The notes: generated by a model not told the origin, from the sequence alone. 56,012 bases of DNA from CAVZLD01 sp964522605 (GCA_964522605.1 CAZFWV010000007.1:1-56012); one strand, 5' to 3'. Positions 9,066 to 18,779 are shown, counted from the first letter of the stretch. Numbers and translations are program-made.

Positions 9066-9557
9066 TTAATCCGCTTCCCGCAGATCGCGCTCGGTGATCA
9101 TCGTAAAACCCTTTGTCGATAGGGTTTCCAGGCCCATCTCGATGTTGTCCACCATCAGGGCGACGGCCGGTCGATCGTGCGGTCGCATCAGCAGCGGATA
9201 AGCCTGGACGATGTTCACCTCCGCCTGCAACAAGGCCGTACAGACCTGCAGCAGTGGCTGGGAACCATCCGGCAATTCAACTCCGATCAGGTCCGTTTCG
9301 ATCAATGCGAGCCCCGCCCGTTCGAGGATCTCACGCCCTTGCTCAGGATGACTCAGCAAGAAACGGACGAAGGAACATTCCGTCGAATCATGGATCGAAA
9401 GGGCGACAATCTGCACCCGGCTGCCTTCGAAGCGGCGGACCACATCGAGCAACTGGCCCACCCGATTTTCCAGGAAAACCGTAAACTGACGAATCGTGGG
9501 ATAGTCGCGGCCCCGCATTGTGCCCAGGCCGCCGGAAGTGCCTTCACCTGTACTCAT
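9066..9557 (-). CDS. ACT-domain regulatory protein
   Basis: A 163-residue protein with two ACT-like modules. The first is IRQFTVFLENRVGQLLDVVRRFEGSRVQIVALSIHDSTECSF, with the usual strand-helix-strand start where a Gly-Gln follows the first strand. The second is LLQVCTALLQAEVNIVQAYPLLMRPHDRPAVALMVDN. ACT domains bind amino acids and regulate metabolic enzymes, and a stand-alone pair suggests an allosteric partner subunit. The ATG has AGGA 7 bases upstream. It lies head to head with proA, 163 bases away, so a role in amino-acid metabolism is plausible but only inferred. The ligand cannot be told from sequence. Confidence 0.8.
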   Translation of the reverse strand: MSTGEGTSGGLGTMRGRDYPTIRQFTVFLENRVGQLLDVVRRFEGSRVQIVALSIHDSTECSFVRFLLSHPEQGREILERAGLALIETDLIGVELPDGSQPLLQVCTALLQAEVNIVQAYPLLMRPHDRPAVALMVDNIEMGLETLSTKGFTMITERDLREAD

Positions 9558-9720
9558 GCGTTTCCTGGGGGGCTGGAGGAGTCAAGAGACGGGACAACAG
9601 CGGTAACTATAAGGAATATCGAGACTTGCTTCAACGTCTTCGTATTTGGACGGCCTGCCATTGACCCAGTTTGCGGCTTTTCCCATACTTCCCACCGAAT
9701 CCAAATCGTGAGGTCGAAGG

Positions 9721-10992
9721 ATGTCGACGAAACAATCTCAAGACTTGGCAGTGTATTGTCAGCAACTGGCCCAGCGCGCCCGCCGCGCCTCCATCGATCT
9801 GGCTCAGGTAACGGGGCAGCAAAAAAATGATTGGTTGCGACATTCCGCCGCGGCACTGCGCAAACAGACGGAAGCCATTCTGCAGGCGAATCAGCGAGAC
9901 ATCGATGCGGCGCCCGGTTTCGGGTTGACCGACGCCCAAATTGACCGCCTGAAGTTGAGTCCCGACCGGATCGAAGGCATTGCGCGCGGACTGGAGGAAG
10001 TGGCCCAGTTGCCGGATCCGGTCGGTGAAATGATCGAGTCGGTCGTCCGCCCGAATGGACTGCGGATCAGTAAAGTCCGCGTGCCTCTGGGAGTCGTCTT
10101 CTTTATCTACGAATCGCGACCGAACGTCACGGCCGATGCGGCGGCGATCTGCGTCAAGAGTGGTAATGCGGTCATCCTGCGGGGAGGCAAAGAGGCTGCC
10201 CATTCCAGCCAGGCGATCGTCCAGATCATTACGCAAATTGCCGAGGCTTGTGGTTTACCACCTGATGCGGTCCAGTTCGTGGAAACGCGAGATCGGGAAG
10301 CCGTGGGGCATCTGCTGAAGTTGTCGCAGTACATCAGCGTAGCGATCCCGCGTGGCGGCGAAGGATTGATTCGTCGCGTTGCGGCAGAGGCAACCATGCC
10401 GGTGATCAAGCACTTCGACGGAAATTGCCATGTGTACGTTGACCGCGATGCGGATCTCGTGATGGCCGAGAAGATCACGATCAATTCGAAGTGCCAGAGG
10501 ATGGGCGTCTGCAACGCGGCGGAGTCGTTGGTTGTCCATACGGACGTTGCCGATGCGTTTCTGCCGCAGATTGCGAAATCGCTGGCCAAATACCAGGTCG
10601 AAATCCGCGGTGATTTGCGGACGTGCCAGCTCGTGAAGTCTGCGATCGCCGCCACGGAAGAGGATTATGGCAAGGAATACCTCGGACCAATCCTCTCCGT
10701 GAAAGTCGTGGATTCCCTGGATGAAGCCATTGAGCATATTAATCGCTACGGCTCGGGTCATACTGATGCGATCGTCACCGAAAAACTTTCCGCTGCGCGC
10801 GAGTTCACTCAGCGAGTCGACAGTTCGGCCGTGATGGTGAATGCGAGCACGCGATTTAATGATGGGGGAGAGTTTGGATTGGGAGCCGAGATCGGCATTA
10901 GTACCGACCGGTTTCACGCGCGAGGCCCGTGCGGCCTGCGTGAGCTGACCAGTTACAAATACATTGTTGAGGGCACTGGACAGGTTCGATAG
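9721..10992 (+). CDS. proA: Gamma-glutamyl phosphate reductase
   Basis: A 423-residue enzyme of full family length. It reduces gamma-glutamyl phosphate to glutamate semialdehyde with NADPH, the second step of proline synthesis in the cytoplasm. The aldehyde-dehydrogenase-like fold shows the ProA features VPLGVVFFIYESRPNVTADAA (119-139), NAVILRGGKEA (149-159), and the active-site segment SKCQRMGVCNAAE with catalytic C264. The C-terminal EIGISTDRFHARGPCGL is also family-typical. No proB (glutamate 5-kinase) is adjacent, so the pathway is split over the chromosome. Confidence 0.95.
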   Translation: MSTKQSQDLAVYCQQLAQRARRASIDLAQVTGQQKNDWLRHSAAALRKQTEAILQANQRDIDAAPGFGLTDAQIDRLKLSPDRIEGIARGLEEVAQLPDPVGEMIESVVRPNGLRISKVRVPLGVVFFIYESRPNVTADAAAICVKSGNAVILRGGKEAAHSSQAIVQIITQIAEACGLPPDAVQFVETRDREAVGHLLKLSQYISVAIPRGGEGLIRRVAAEATMPVIKHFDGNCHVYVDRDADLVMAEKITINSKCQRMGVCNAAESLVVHTDVADAFLPQIAKSLAKYQVEIRGDLRTCQLVKSAIAATEEDYGKEYLGPILSVKVVDSLDEAIEHINRYGSGHTDAIVTEKLSAAREFTQRVDSSAVMVNASTRFNDGGEFGLGAEIGISTDRFHARGPCGLRELTSYKYIVEGTGQVR

Positions 10993-11114
10993 TCCAGGGC
11001 GAGGCTCTTGCCGAGCCTGGATTTGCCGTGTCGCGGGCGCTGCCGGGGCTTCGACCTTTCAGTTTTAAAGTCGCCTCGCATGGACCGTGGCGAGAATTCC
11101 AGGGAGGGATTTTC

Positions 11115-12053
11115 ATGTCGTCGCATGCCGATTTAACTCCGGAGGAAGAGGCCATGTTGGCCCTCGACCTGTCGGCTGAGGAAACGCAGAACATTCGTGG
11201 CGATGAATCGGAGGTCGCATCACACGATGCGGGCGAAGTCACGCGTCAACTGGAAGCGATTGAGTCGTTTCATCAGGATTTAGCAGCCCAGTTCGAGGAT
11301 GCCCTGTCCAACAGTCTGCAGCGCATCGTGGAAACTCGTTTGGTCGAAGTCCAGGCGATGAGCTACAGCCAATTCGCCTTCAGTCGCAGCAATCCGACGT
11401 GCTTTGCTGTGATCCAGGCGACTCCGCTTCCGGCGAATCTGGCGCTGGATTTCCAGCCGACCATTCTCTACCCCATCCTGGACTGTCTGTTGGGTGGCGG
11501 AAAGCGACCGTGCGCACCGCCAAATCGTCCACCCACGGAACTGGAAGCTCGGTTGGCAACCAAGGTTGCTCAACTGCTGCTCAACGAGTTGCACGACCTG
11601 TGGGAACGCGTGTTGGCGGTCAATCTGCAAGTCGATCGGATTGAGAGTAATGCGCATGGAGTCCGGTTGGTCGCGCCGCGTGAACGGGTGATTACTCTGA
11701 CATTCGAGACGCTCGTGGCCGAACAATCGGGTCGGATCACACTCTGCCTGCCGCTGCGCGCAGTGCGGAAGATCGTCGACAAACTGCTGGCAGGCGATTT
11801 GCGGGCCAAGCCATCGGTCCAGCCGACGATGGGCTCGCCCGGCGAGACGACCGAATTGTCGGTGCAGGTCGATCTGCCCTTCGTTACTGCAGCGCAACTC
11901 GAACGGTTGCAGGTCGGCGACGTGCTCCTGTCGAACGTGGAAGCGGATGGACTGGTCGACGTGCTGCTCAATGGTAAGGCGACCTATCAAGGCCGACTCG
12001 GTTCCGCCGGTGGACGGCGGGCCGTCGAGTTGATGCGTCGGGCGGAAGATTGA
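11115..12053 (+). CDS. fliM: Flagellar motor switch protein FliM-like
   Basis: A 312-residue protein with FliM layout: an N-terminal acidic segment LTPEEEAMLALDL resembling the CheY-binding region, a middle domain with LLGGGK and PTELEARLATKVAQLLLNELHDLWERV, and a C-terminal SpoA/surface-presentation domain (TELSVQVDLPFVTAAQLERLQVGDVLL). FliM forms the C-ring switch with FliG and FliN. AGGGAGGGA sits 5-6 bases before the chosen ATG; an upstream in-frame start lacks a site and adds unrelated residues. No other flagellar or chemotaxis gene is nearby, so it is an orphan. A FliN/FliM-like protein of another secretion or motility complex is the main alternative. Confidence 0.78.
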   Translation: MSSHADLTPEEEAMLALDLSAEETQNIRGDESEVASHDAGEVTRQLEAIESFHQDLAAQFEDALSNSLQRIVETRLVEVQAMSYSQFAFSRSNPTCFAVIQATPLPANLALDFQPTILYPILDCLLGGGKRPCAPPNRPPTELEARLATKVAQLLLNELHDLWERVLAVNLQVDRIESNAHGVRLVAPRERVITLTFETLVAEQSGRITLCLPLRAVRKIVDKLLAGDLRAKPSVQPTMGSPGETTELSVQVDLPFVTAAQLERLQVGDVLLSNVEADGLVDVLLNGKATYQGRLGSAGGRRAVELMRRAED

Positions 12054-12105
12054 ATTCGTCGCCGCCTTTCTTCCACACACGTCCGCTCATTCCAGGATCA
12101 AGAAC

Positions 12106-12129
12106 GTAGCCGAATTCGTGAGAATTCGG
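12106..12129. repeat. Hairpin repeat R3, copy 1
   Basis: Contains the 20-base hairpin CCGAATTCGTGAGAATTCGG preceded by GTAG. The 8-base arms are perfectly complementary around the loop GTGA. The same hairpin occurs three times at 49039-49165 and in a degenerate form at 24064. Confidence 0.85.
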
Positions 12130-12278
12130 ATCGCGTTCCGTACCCTCCGAAGCCCCCGAAGTCTCACGACTCCAACTACATTCGTCGGAGCGTGTGGCGA
12201 CTTTCCCTGGCGAGCCGAGTCGATTGACGAGTGATGAATGACGATTGTTGATTTGCGAAGTCGCAGCCCATGCGAAGC

Positions 12279-14153
12279 TCACCGCGTCGCTTGCACTTCC
12301 TGGGACGTTCGCTGCGTCAATCGTGGTTCCAGCGGAGGCAGGGCTTGTTCTAACACGCCCTTTGCGCGGGGCCAGACCAGGATGGCCTCCAGCACGATCC
12401 AGACTTGCAGCGCGAGGATCGCGACGCCGAACAAGACAAGGACGTACTTCGGCTCGCCACCGGACAAACCGAGCCAACCGCTCTGCGGATTGAACAGATT
12501 CCAGAGCATCGCCCAGGCCGGCATCACCAGCATCACGGTGGCTGGGATCACCGCGAACCAGACCGGCTGGTTGCGACGCCACAAGTAGAACATCGTGACA
12601 AGGAATGCCAGACCGGCCAGCAGTTGGTTCGTTGCTCCGAACAGCGGCCACAGAATCGAGCCTCCGCTGCCAGGGCCTGTCGGGCCGGGAATCAGCGCGA
12701 CGACCAACGCCAATCCCACGACCAACGCGGTCGCGAGATACTTGTTACACAGCGGTTGGATCCCGAAGGTCGCGGCAAGTTCCTGAACGACATAGCGCTC
12801 CAGTCGCGTGGCGGTGTCCAGAGTGGTGGCGGCGAAGCTGGCCACGAGGACGGCCACGATAGAAACTCCCAGAGGTAGCGGCACACCAATCGACGACAGA
12901 AAATTCGCCCCACCTTCCACAAACGCACCGACATTCTCCCTTAACCGCTGGTTGTTCCAGCCACCTTCCGTGTGCTCTTCGCCCGTTTGCGGATCTACAA
13001 TCGTGACGATTTTGGCTTGGTAACGGGTTTCCCAGGCGACACGCCCGGTATGCCACTGTCCAGTGTCGTCGTCGCGCACGCCCATGCCCAAACCGGCGCA
13101 GCAGGCCAGGATGACGACGACGGCAAGAGCCCCTTCCAGCAGCATGGCGCCGTAACCCACATACTGCGCATCGGTCTCATGAGCGATCTGCTTGCTGCTC
13201 GTTCCGCTGCACACCAGACAGTGGAAGCCGCTGACGGCGCCGCAGGCGATCGTGATGAACAGGAAGGGCCACATCGGAGGCGCATCAATCGGTCGGTCGG
13301 CGACTGGCACATAGGCCGGTGCCGACGTCATGAGATCCGCACTGCCCGTTGCGGCCGCGACCGTCAAACCGAGGATTAGCAGTCCCAGGGCGACAACCAA
13401 CTGATGACTGTTGATATAGTCCCGCGGCTGCAACAGCACCCAGACCGGTAGGACGGAGGCGATGTAGCAATAGATCATTAAGACAACGGTCCACCAGATG
13501 ACCGGGTTCTGGACATTCAAACGCAGCGGAAGGTATTCCACGCCGATGTACACGGCGACGTAAACCAGCACGAGGGCAATCAAAGAGGGGATCAGCAGAC
13601 GGCCTCCGCCGCGGTAGACCCACAGGCCAATCGAAATCGCGATTGGCAAGGAGATCCACACCGGTAGGACGGTTTGCGGGTAAATGCTGAAGATCGCGGC
13701 GATCACCAGGCCAAAGACGGCCAACACCACAGTCAGAGCGAAGAACAGAATCAGCAGGAAGAGGACTTTCGTGCGGCGCGAGATCATCCGTCCAGCAATC
13801 TCGCCGACGGTCTGCCCGCGATTCCGCAAACTGACGACCAAGGCACCGAAGTCATGCACGGCCCCGATGAAGATCGAGCCCAACACGACCCACAGCAGGG
13901 CCGGCAGCCATCCCCAGAACACGGCAATCGCCGGGCCGACGATCGGACCGGTGCCGGCGATACTCGTGAAGTGGTGGCCAAAGATGACCTGCTTTTGAGT
14001 TGGGACGAAATCGACGTCGTCGCGCAGCTGGCGGCTGGGAACCTCCGCCGATCGATTCAGCCGGAAGATCCGCTCGGATAGCCAGCGACCATAGGTGTGA
14101 TAGGCCAGGATCAGGGCAGCGAAGGCGGCCATCGCGACGAGCAGCGTACTCAT
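12279..14153 (-). CDS. cstA: Carbon starvation protein CstA-type transporter
   Basis: A polytopic membrane protein of 624 residues with about 16 hydrophobic segments. CstA signatures are present: an N-terminal helix ending LAYHTYGRWLSERIF, then DFVPTQKQVIFGHHFTSIAGTGPIVGPAIAVFWGW, VLGSIFIGAVHDFGALV and CSGTSSKQIAHETDAQ. CstA proteins import pyruvate or peptides and are induced by carbon limitation. It is shorter than the E. coli protein of about 700 residues, as is common outside enterobacteria. An in-frame ATG 18 bases upstream is an alternative start. The gene is divergent from trxB across a 289-base spacer that should hold both promoters; no small YbdD-like partner gene was found. Confidence 0.9.
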   Translation of the reverse strand: MSTLLVAMAAFAALILAYHTYGRWLSERIFRLNRSAEVPSRQLRDDVDFVPTQKQVIFGHHFTSIAGTGPIVGPAIAVFWGWLPALLWVVLGSIFIGAVHDFGALVVSLRNRGQTVGEIAGRMISRRTKVLFLLILFFALTVVLAVFGLVIAAIFSIYPQTVLPVWISLPIAISIGLWVYRGGGRLLIPSLIALVLVYVAVYIGVEYLPLRLNVQNPVIWWTVVLMIYCYIASVLPVWVLLQPRDYINSHQLVVALGLLILGLTVAAATGSADLMTSAPAYVPVADRPIDAPPMWPFLFITIACGAVSGFHCLVCSGTSSKQIAHETDAQYVGYGAMLLEGALAVVVILACCAGLGMGVRDDDTGQWHTGRVAWETRYQAKIVTIVDPQTGEEHTEGGWNNQRLRENVGAFVEGGANFLSSIGVPLPLGVSIVAVLVASFAATTLDTATRLERYVVQELAATFGIQPLCNKYLATALVVGLALVVALIPGPTGPGSGGSILWPLFGATNQLLAGLAFLVTMFYLWRRNQPVWFAVIPATVMLVMPAWAMLWNLFNPQSGWLGLSGGEPKYVLVLFGVAILALQVWIVLEAILVWPRAKGVLEQALPPLEPRLTQRTSQEVQATR

Positions 14154-14442
14154 GGCCAATGCGACTCCCATCGGGAAACGTGAAGCGACCGAATGCGATG
14201 CTGATCATCATATCAGGCGCACCTACGCTCGTCGCCGGCCTCCTCTTGATCGTTACGCCGTCAATGAGCCAGAGCAACCAACGGAGGTCCGGCGGATTCT
14301 GGGACATTTCTCGATCCTCGTGAACTTTGGCCACGCAATCACGATGAGAAGCCACATCTTGCTATAATGCCCACTCGCTCCGCCTGGAAATCGCACACGG
14401 TCGGGGGATTTTTCAGTCTGCAGAAGGAAAGGAACCAGAGTC

Positions 14443-15501
14443 TTGGCCGAACATGTCGTGATCATTGGTAGTGGTCCAGCTGGCTGGTCGGCAGCGATCT
14501 ATGCTGCGCGAGCGAACCTGAAGCCGCTGTTGTTCGAGGGTACCGTGCACCCCGAAATGATTCCGTTGGGGCAATTGGCGTACACGACGGAAGTGGAGAA
14601 CTACGCGGGATTCCCCGCGGGCAATATCCGCTCTTTCGTCGAATCGGCCGTGGATGCCGACCGTCATTACAATCTGCCGCCCGTTCCCGCCGGCCACACA
14701 CGGGATGACCGTCCGCACTACGCCGTTCAGGGCGTGGAGTTGATGGAACTCATGAAGCAACAGGCACTGAATTTCGGCACCCGTGTCGTGGGGGATGACA
14801 TCGTCGATGTGGACCTCAGCACCACGCCCTACAAGGTGATTCCTGCCAACGGCGATCCGGTGGAAGCCCATACGATCATCGTGGCGACCGGAGCACGCGC
14901 AAATTATCTGGGATTGCCCTCGGAAGAGACATTCAAGAATCGAGGCGTCAGTGCATGTGCGGTGTGTGACGGCGCCCTGCCACGGTTCCGCAATCAGCCG
15001 CTCGCTGTCATCGGAGGCGGGGATTCGGCCGTGGAGGAGGCGACCTACCTGGCCAAGTACGCCGAGAAGGTTTATCTGGTCCATCGTCGCGACGAACTGC
15101 GGGCCTCGAAGATCATGCAGGATCGCGCGATGAACGAGGACAGAATCGAAATCGTCTGGAACCACGTCGTCGACGAGGTGTTGGGCAACGATCAAGACGG
15201 CGTCACGGCAGTTCGCCTGAAGAGTACCGTGGACGGCTCGACGCAGGAGCTGCCGATCCGCGGCATGTTTCTCGCCATCGGGCACACACCCAACACCGGG
15301 TTCCTCCAAGGCAAGGTCGAGATGAACGAGAAGGGCTATCTCAAATGGACCGCGCCGTTCCGTACCTACACCAGCGTGGAAGGGGTCTTTGCGGCGGGCG
15401 ATGTGGCCGATGACTACTATCGGCAGGCGATCACCTCGGCCGGAACCGGTTGCATGGCCGCCCTCGACGCCGAGCGATACCTGGCGGCGAAAGGATTGTG
15501 A
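14443..15501 (+). CDS. trxB: Thioredoxin reductase
   Basis: A 352-residue class II pyridine nucleotide-disulfide reductase. FAD-binding GSGPAG is at 9-14 and the redox pair is CAVC (C172/C175) in SACAVCDGA. The NADPH-binding GGGDSAVEEA follows, and the C-terminal GVFAAGDVADDYYRQA closes the FAD site. It passes electrons from NADPH to thioredoxin. It starts with TTG, preceded by an AAGGAAAGGA tract. Compared with the usual length of about 320 residues there is an extra polar segment of roughly 30 residues around positions 66-95 in the FAD domain. The transporter gene 32 bases downstream may be in the same transcript. Confidence 0.92.
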   Translation: MAEHVVIIGSGPAGWSAAIYAARANLKPLLFEGTVHPEMIPLGQLAYTTEVENYAGFPAGNIRSFVESAVDADRHYNLPPVPAGHTRDDRPHYAVQGVELMELMKQQALNFGTRVVGDDIVDVDLSTTPYKVIPANGDPVEAHTIIVATGARANYLGLPSEETFKNRGVSACAVCDGALPRFRNQPLAVIGGGDSAVEEATYLAKYAEKVYLVHRRDELRASKIMQDRAMNEDRIEIVWNHVVDEVLGNDQDGVTAVRLKSTVDGSTQELPIRGMFLAIGHTPNTGFLQGKVEMNEKGYLKWTAPFRTYTSVEGVFAAGDVADDYYRQAITSAGTGCMAALDAERYLAAKGL

Positions 15502-15533
15502 GTTACGACTAAAGCGAAACGGACAGGAACCTC

Positions 15534-17303
15534 ATGTCGCAGACGGATTCCAAGCTTGAACTCGACCGCCAAGCATTAAGAGAGGCGGAGACGTCGGGCC
15601 CGTTGGGGAAACTGGCGATCTATACACGCCTGTCGGGCCCTGGATGGCTGCAGAGTGCCATTACGCTCGGGGGAGGCTCGCTCGCCAGCAGTCTCTTTCT
15701 GGGAATCCTGGGCGGTTTTTCCCTGATGTGGGTGCAGCCGCTGGCCATGATTCTGGGCATCGTCATGCTCAGCGCCATCGGCTACGTGACGCTCTCCACG
15801 CAAGAGCGTCCGTTTGAGGCCGTGCGCGTGCATGTCAACCCGGTGTTGGCCTGGGGCTGGATCCTGGCAGTCGCGGCCGCGAATATCGTCTGGTGTTTGC
15901 CCCAATATGCCCTGGCCAACGAGGTGCTCAGCCAGAATCTGTTGCCGGGCCTGTTCGGCGATCAGGGAGCGGTCACACGAGCCGGCGGGGAACGGGGCTC
16001 GCTGCTCAGCATGGCGGTGATCTCGGCGTCGCTGCTGGTGATCTGTACCGTGATTACCTGGAGCTACGATCGGGGCGGGTGGGGAATCCGCTTGTATGAA
16101 CGGATTCTGAAACTGTTGGTTGCCATGGTCGTCGTCTGTTTCGTCGGCGTTGTGTGCGTCCTGACCGCCCGGGGAGCCATTCGTTGGAGCGAGGTTCTGC
16201 AGGGGCTGGTGCCCAACTTGGGACAGTTCTGGCGACCGGCGGCGACGTTCGAGCCGATGCTCGAGCAGTTGAGTTCCTCGTCGCGAGAGTATTGGAGCAA
16301 CCTGATTGTCGCCCAGCAGCAGGATGTCCTGTTCAGCGCGGCCGCCACGGCGGTTGGAATCAACATGACCTTCCTATTCCCCTACACGTTGCTCCGAAAA
16401 GGGTGGACACGCGAGTTCCGCGGTCTGACGATCTTCGACCTGTCCACGGGGATGTTCCTGCCGTACATCGTGGCGACCGGTTGCGTCGTGATGGCCGCCG
16501 CCGCGCAGTTTCACACGAAGGTGACACCTGACTTCCAGGTCGTCGAGAATGATCTCGTCCCGCCCACCGATCTGGCGGATGACTACTATCAGCTGTTGAC
16601 CCGTCGAATGCTGGATCAGGATCCGTTTCTGGTCAAGCGGATCAACGGAACGCCGCTGGCGGTTCGTGCACAGGTCCAACAGAATGCGCTCGACGAATTC
16701 CTGGCCAGCACCGATCTCGCCGAGAAACGAATCGCCGCCGTACTGATTCATCGCCAAGCTCGACATCTTTCCGGTGCGTTGGCGCCATTGACGGGAGCTT
16801 TTGTGGCGGACATTATTTTCGGGCTCGGCGTCCTGGGAATGGCGCTTTCGACGATCTCGTTGTTGATGCTGATCTCGGGATTTGTGTTCTGCGAAGCGTT
16901 TGGCTTTCCGCACGGCGGCTGGGCGCATCGTTTCGGGACGTTGATTGCCGGGGTGATTGGCGCCTTTGGTCCGTATCTTTGGAGCGGCAAGGCCCAATTC
17001 TATCTCGCGGTCCCGACCTCCGTTTTTGGCTTGTCGCTGCTTCCTTTTGCCTATATCACGTTCTTCCTCCTGATGAACCAGCGCTCGCTATTAGGAGAGG
17101 ATCTGCCGAGCGGCGTGCGGCGTTGGGTCTGGAATCTGATGATGCTGATCGCAGCAGGGATTGCGACGGCCGCGAGTCTGTATGTTGTGTACACCAAGAC
17201 GAATGCCGCCTTCGGCTCCGGCTGGTACGGCCTCGGCGGTGTCGGCGCCCTGTTGCTGTTGGTCCTGATTGTCCAGTTCACGAAGGGACCCGCCGACGAG
17301 TAG
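15534..17303 (+). CDS. Nramp-superfamily-like membrane transporter lacking the metal-site motif
   Basis: A 589-residue integral membrane protein with about 11-12 hydrophobic helices. The first helix region reads SGPGWLQSAITLGGGSLASS, which aligns with the GPGWL start of Nramp metal transporters. However, the conserved DPGN is replaced by LGGGS, and the helix-6 MPH motif is not present (GINMTFLFPYTLLRKG instead). The fold assignment to the Nramp/LeuT group is therefore moderately supported, but Mn/Fe transport is doubtful. A long polar loop (about residues 330-410) contains charged helices. It lies 33 bases ahead of asnS and behind trxB. The substrate is unknown. Confidence 0.68.
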   Translation: MSQTDSKLELDRQALREAETSGPLGKLAIYTRLSGPGWLQSAITLGGGSLASSLFLGILGGFSLMWVQPLAMILGIVMLSAIGYVTLSTQERPFEAVRVHVNPVLAWGWILAVAAANIVWCLPQYALANEVLSQNLLPGLFGDQGAVTRAGGERGSLLSMAVISASLLVICTVITWSYDRGGWGIRLYERILKLLVAMVVVCFVGVVCVLTARGAIRWSEVLQGLVPNLGQFWRPAATFEPMLEQLSSSSREYWSNLIVAQQQDVLFSAAATAVGINMTFLFPYTLLRKGWTREFRGLTIFDLSTGMFLPYIVATGCVVMAAAAQFHTKVTPDFQVVENDLVPPTDLADDYYQLLTRRMLDQDPFLVKRINGTPLAVRAQVQQNALDEFLASTDLAEKRIAAVLIHRQARHLSGALAPLTGAFVADIIFGLGVLGMALSTISLLMLISGFVFCEAFGFPHGGWAHRFGTLIAGVIGAFGPYLWSGKAQFYLAVPTSVFGLSLLPFAYITFFLLMNQRSLLGEDLPSGVRRWVWNLMMLIAAGIATAASLYVVYTKTNAAFGSGWYGLGGVGALLLLVLIVQFTKGPADE

Positions 17304-17335
17304 ACTGCAGGAAATCCAGGAACGGAAAAAGCACG

Positions 17336-18727
17336 ATGCAAACCACCTCTGTCGCCGCCGCACGTCGTCCCGAATCGATTGACCAACAAGTGTTGCTCCA
17401 GGGCTGGGTCCGCACACGACGCGACTCGAAGGCCGGATTCAGCTTTCTGGAACTGAATGATGGCAGCTGCCTGGGCAACATCCAGGTGATTTGTGACGGG
17501 AGCCTGCCGAATTACGCCGCGGAGATTACACGCTTGACCGCCGGATGCAGCGTCAGCATCGTCGGTGACATTCGCGCGTCCGCCGGGAAAGGACAAGAGA
17601 CCGAGATCCACGCGCAACAGGTCACCGTGCACGGCTGGGCTGATCCCCAGTCGTATCCTCTGCAGAAGAAACGTCACTCTTTCGAGAAGTTGCGTGAATG
17701 GGCTCACCTGCGGCCGCGCACGAATACTTTCGGTGCAGTCATGCGCGTGCGCAACCGCGTCTGTCAGTCCATTCACCAGTTCTTTCAGGAGGAAGGGTTT
17801 CTCTACGTTCACACGCCGATCATTACCGCCAGCGATTGTGAAGGGGCCGGCGAGTTGTTTCGTGTGACCACGCTGGAGCTGGAAAAACTGCCGACGGCAG
17901 GTGGCAAAGTCGACTACGCAAAAGATTTCTTCCAGCGTCCAACCTTCTTGACTGTCAGCGGGCAACTCGAGGCCGAAATCTTCGCCACCTCGCTGGGAAA
18001 AGTCTACACGTTTGGACCGACGTTTCGCGCTGAAAACTCCAACACGTCGCGCCATTTGGCTGAATTCTGGATGGTCGAGCCAGAAATGGCATTCTGCGAT
18101 TTGACCGAGAACATGCGTTTGGCCGAGGCTTTCCTGAAACGGTTGATTCGAGATGTGCTCCAACACTGCTCCGAAGATATGACTTTCTTTCAAGAACGGA
18201 TCGATGACTCGATCCTCGAAACCCTGCAAGGTATCGTCGAGAGCGAGTTCGTTCGCCTGCCCTACACCGAAGCGATGGAGATCCTCACGAAGTCGGGGGC
18301 GACGTTCGAATTTCCCGTTAGCTGGGGAAGTGATCTGCAATCCGAGCATGAACGATATCTGACCGAACAGCATTTTCACTGCCCGGTCATCCTGTTCGAT
18401 TACCCCAAGACGATCAAACCGTTCTACATGAAGGTCAACGACGACGATCGGACGGTCCGTGCCATGGATGTCCTCGTGCCGAAAGTCGGTGAAATTATCG
18501 GCGGAAGCCAACGCGAAGATCGCCTCGAAGTACTCGAGTCACGAATGCGCGAACAAGGACTCGATCCCGATGCCTACTGGTGGTACCTCGACCTGCGCCG
18601 TTACGGAACGGTGCCCCATGCGGGGTTCGGACTGGGGTTGGAGCGGCTCGTCCAGTTCGTGACCGGCATGGGGAACATCCGCGATGTGATTCCCTTTCCC
18701 CGGACCCCCGGTAATGCGGAGTTTTGA
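17336..18727 (+). CDS. asnS: Asparaginyl-tRNA synthetase
   Basis: A 463-residue class IIb aminoacyl-tRNA synthetase of normal length that charges tRNA-Asn. The N-terminal OB-fold anticodon domain starts VLLQGWVRTRRDSKAGFSF. The catalytic domain has motif 2 in FGPTFRAENSNTSRHLAEFWMVEPE and motif 3 in GFGLGLERLVQFVTG, followed by IRDVIPFPRTPGNAEF, which favours AsnRS over AspRS. The ATG of MQTTSVAAARRPE was chosen because the frame upstream runs into the preceding transporter gene. It is separated from that gene by 32 bases. Confidence 0.96.
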   Translation: MQTTSVAAARRPESIDQQVLLQGWVRTRRDSKAGFSFLELNDGSCLGNIQVICDGSLPNYAAEITRLTAGCSVSIVGDIRASAGKGQETEIHAQQVTVHGWADPQSYPLQKKRHSFEKLREWAHLRPRTNTFGAVMRVRNRVCQSIHQFFQEEGFLYVHTPIITASDCEGAGELFRVTTLELEKLPTAGGKVDYAKDFFQRPTFLTVSGQLEAEIFATSLGKVYTFGPTFRAENSNTSRHLAEFWMVEPEMAFCDLTENMRLAEAFLKRLIRDVLQHCSEDMTFFQERIDDSILETLQGIVESEFVRLPYTEAMEILTKSGATFEFPVSWGSDLQSEHERYLTEQHFHCPVILFDYPKTIKPFYMKVNDDDRTVRAMDVLVPKVGEIIGGSQREDRLEVLESRMREQGLDPDAYWWYLDLRRYGTVPHAGFGLGLERLVQFVTGMGNIRDVIPFPRTPGNAEF

Positions 18728-18779
18728 CCGACAGGCCCAGCGGAAGGGGCGTCGAGCGAAACCCAAGGTCGAAGAAGGG

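Noticed and set aside
13852..14355. Minus-strand frame overlapping the start of cstA
   Set aside because: It overlaps cstA out of frame and has no ribosome binding site; it does not resemble the small YbdD partner of CstA.
17051..18511. Minus-strand frame of almost 490 codons opposite asnS
   Set aside because: It mirrors the asnS codon pattern and encodes no recognisable fold; asnS is certain.
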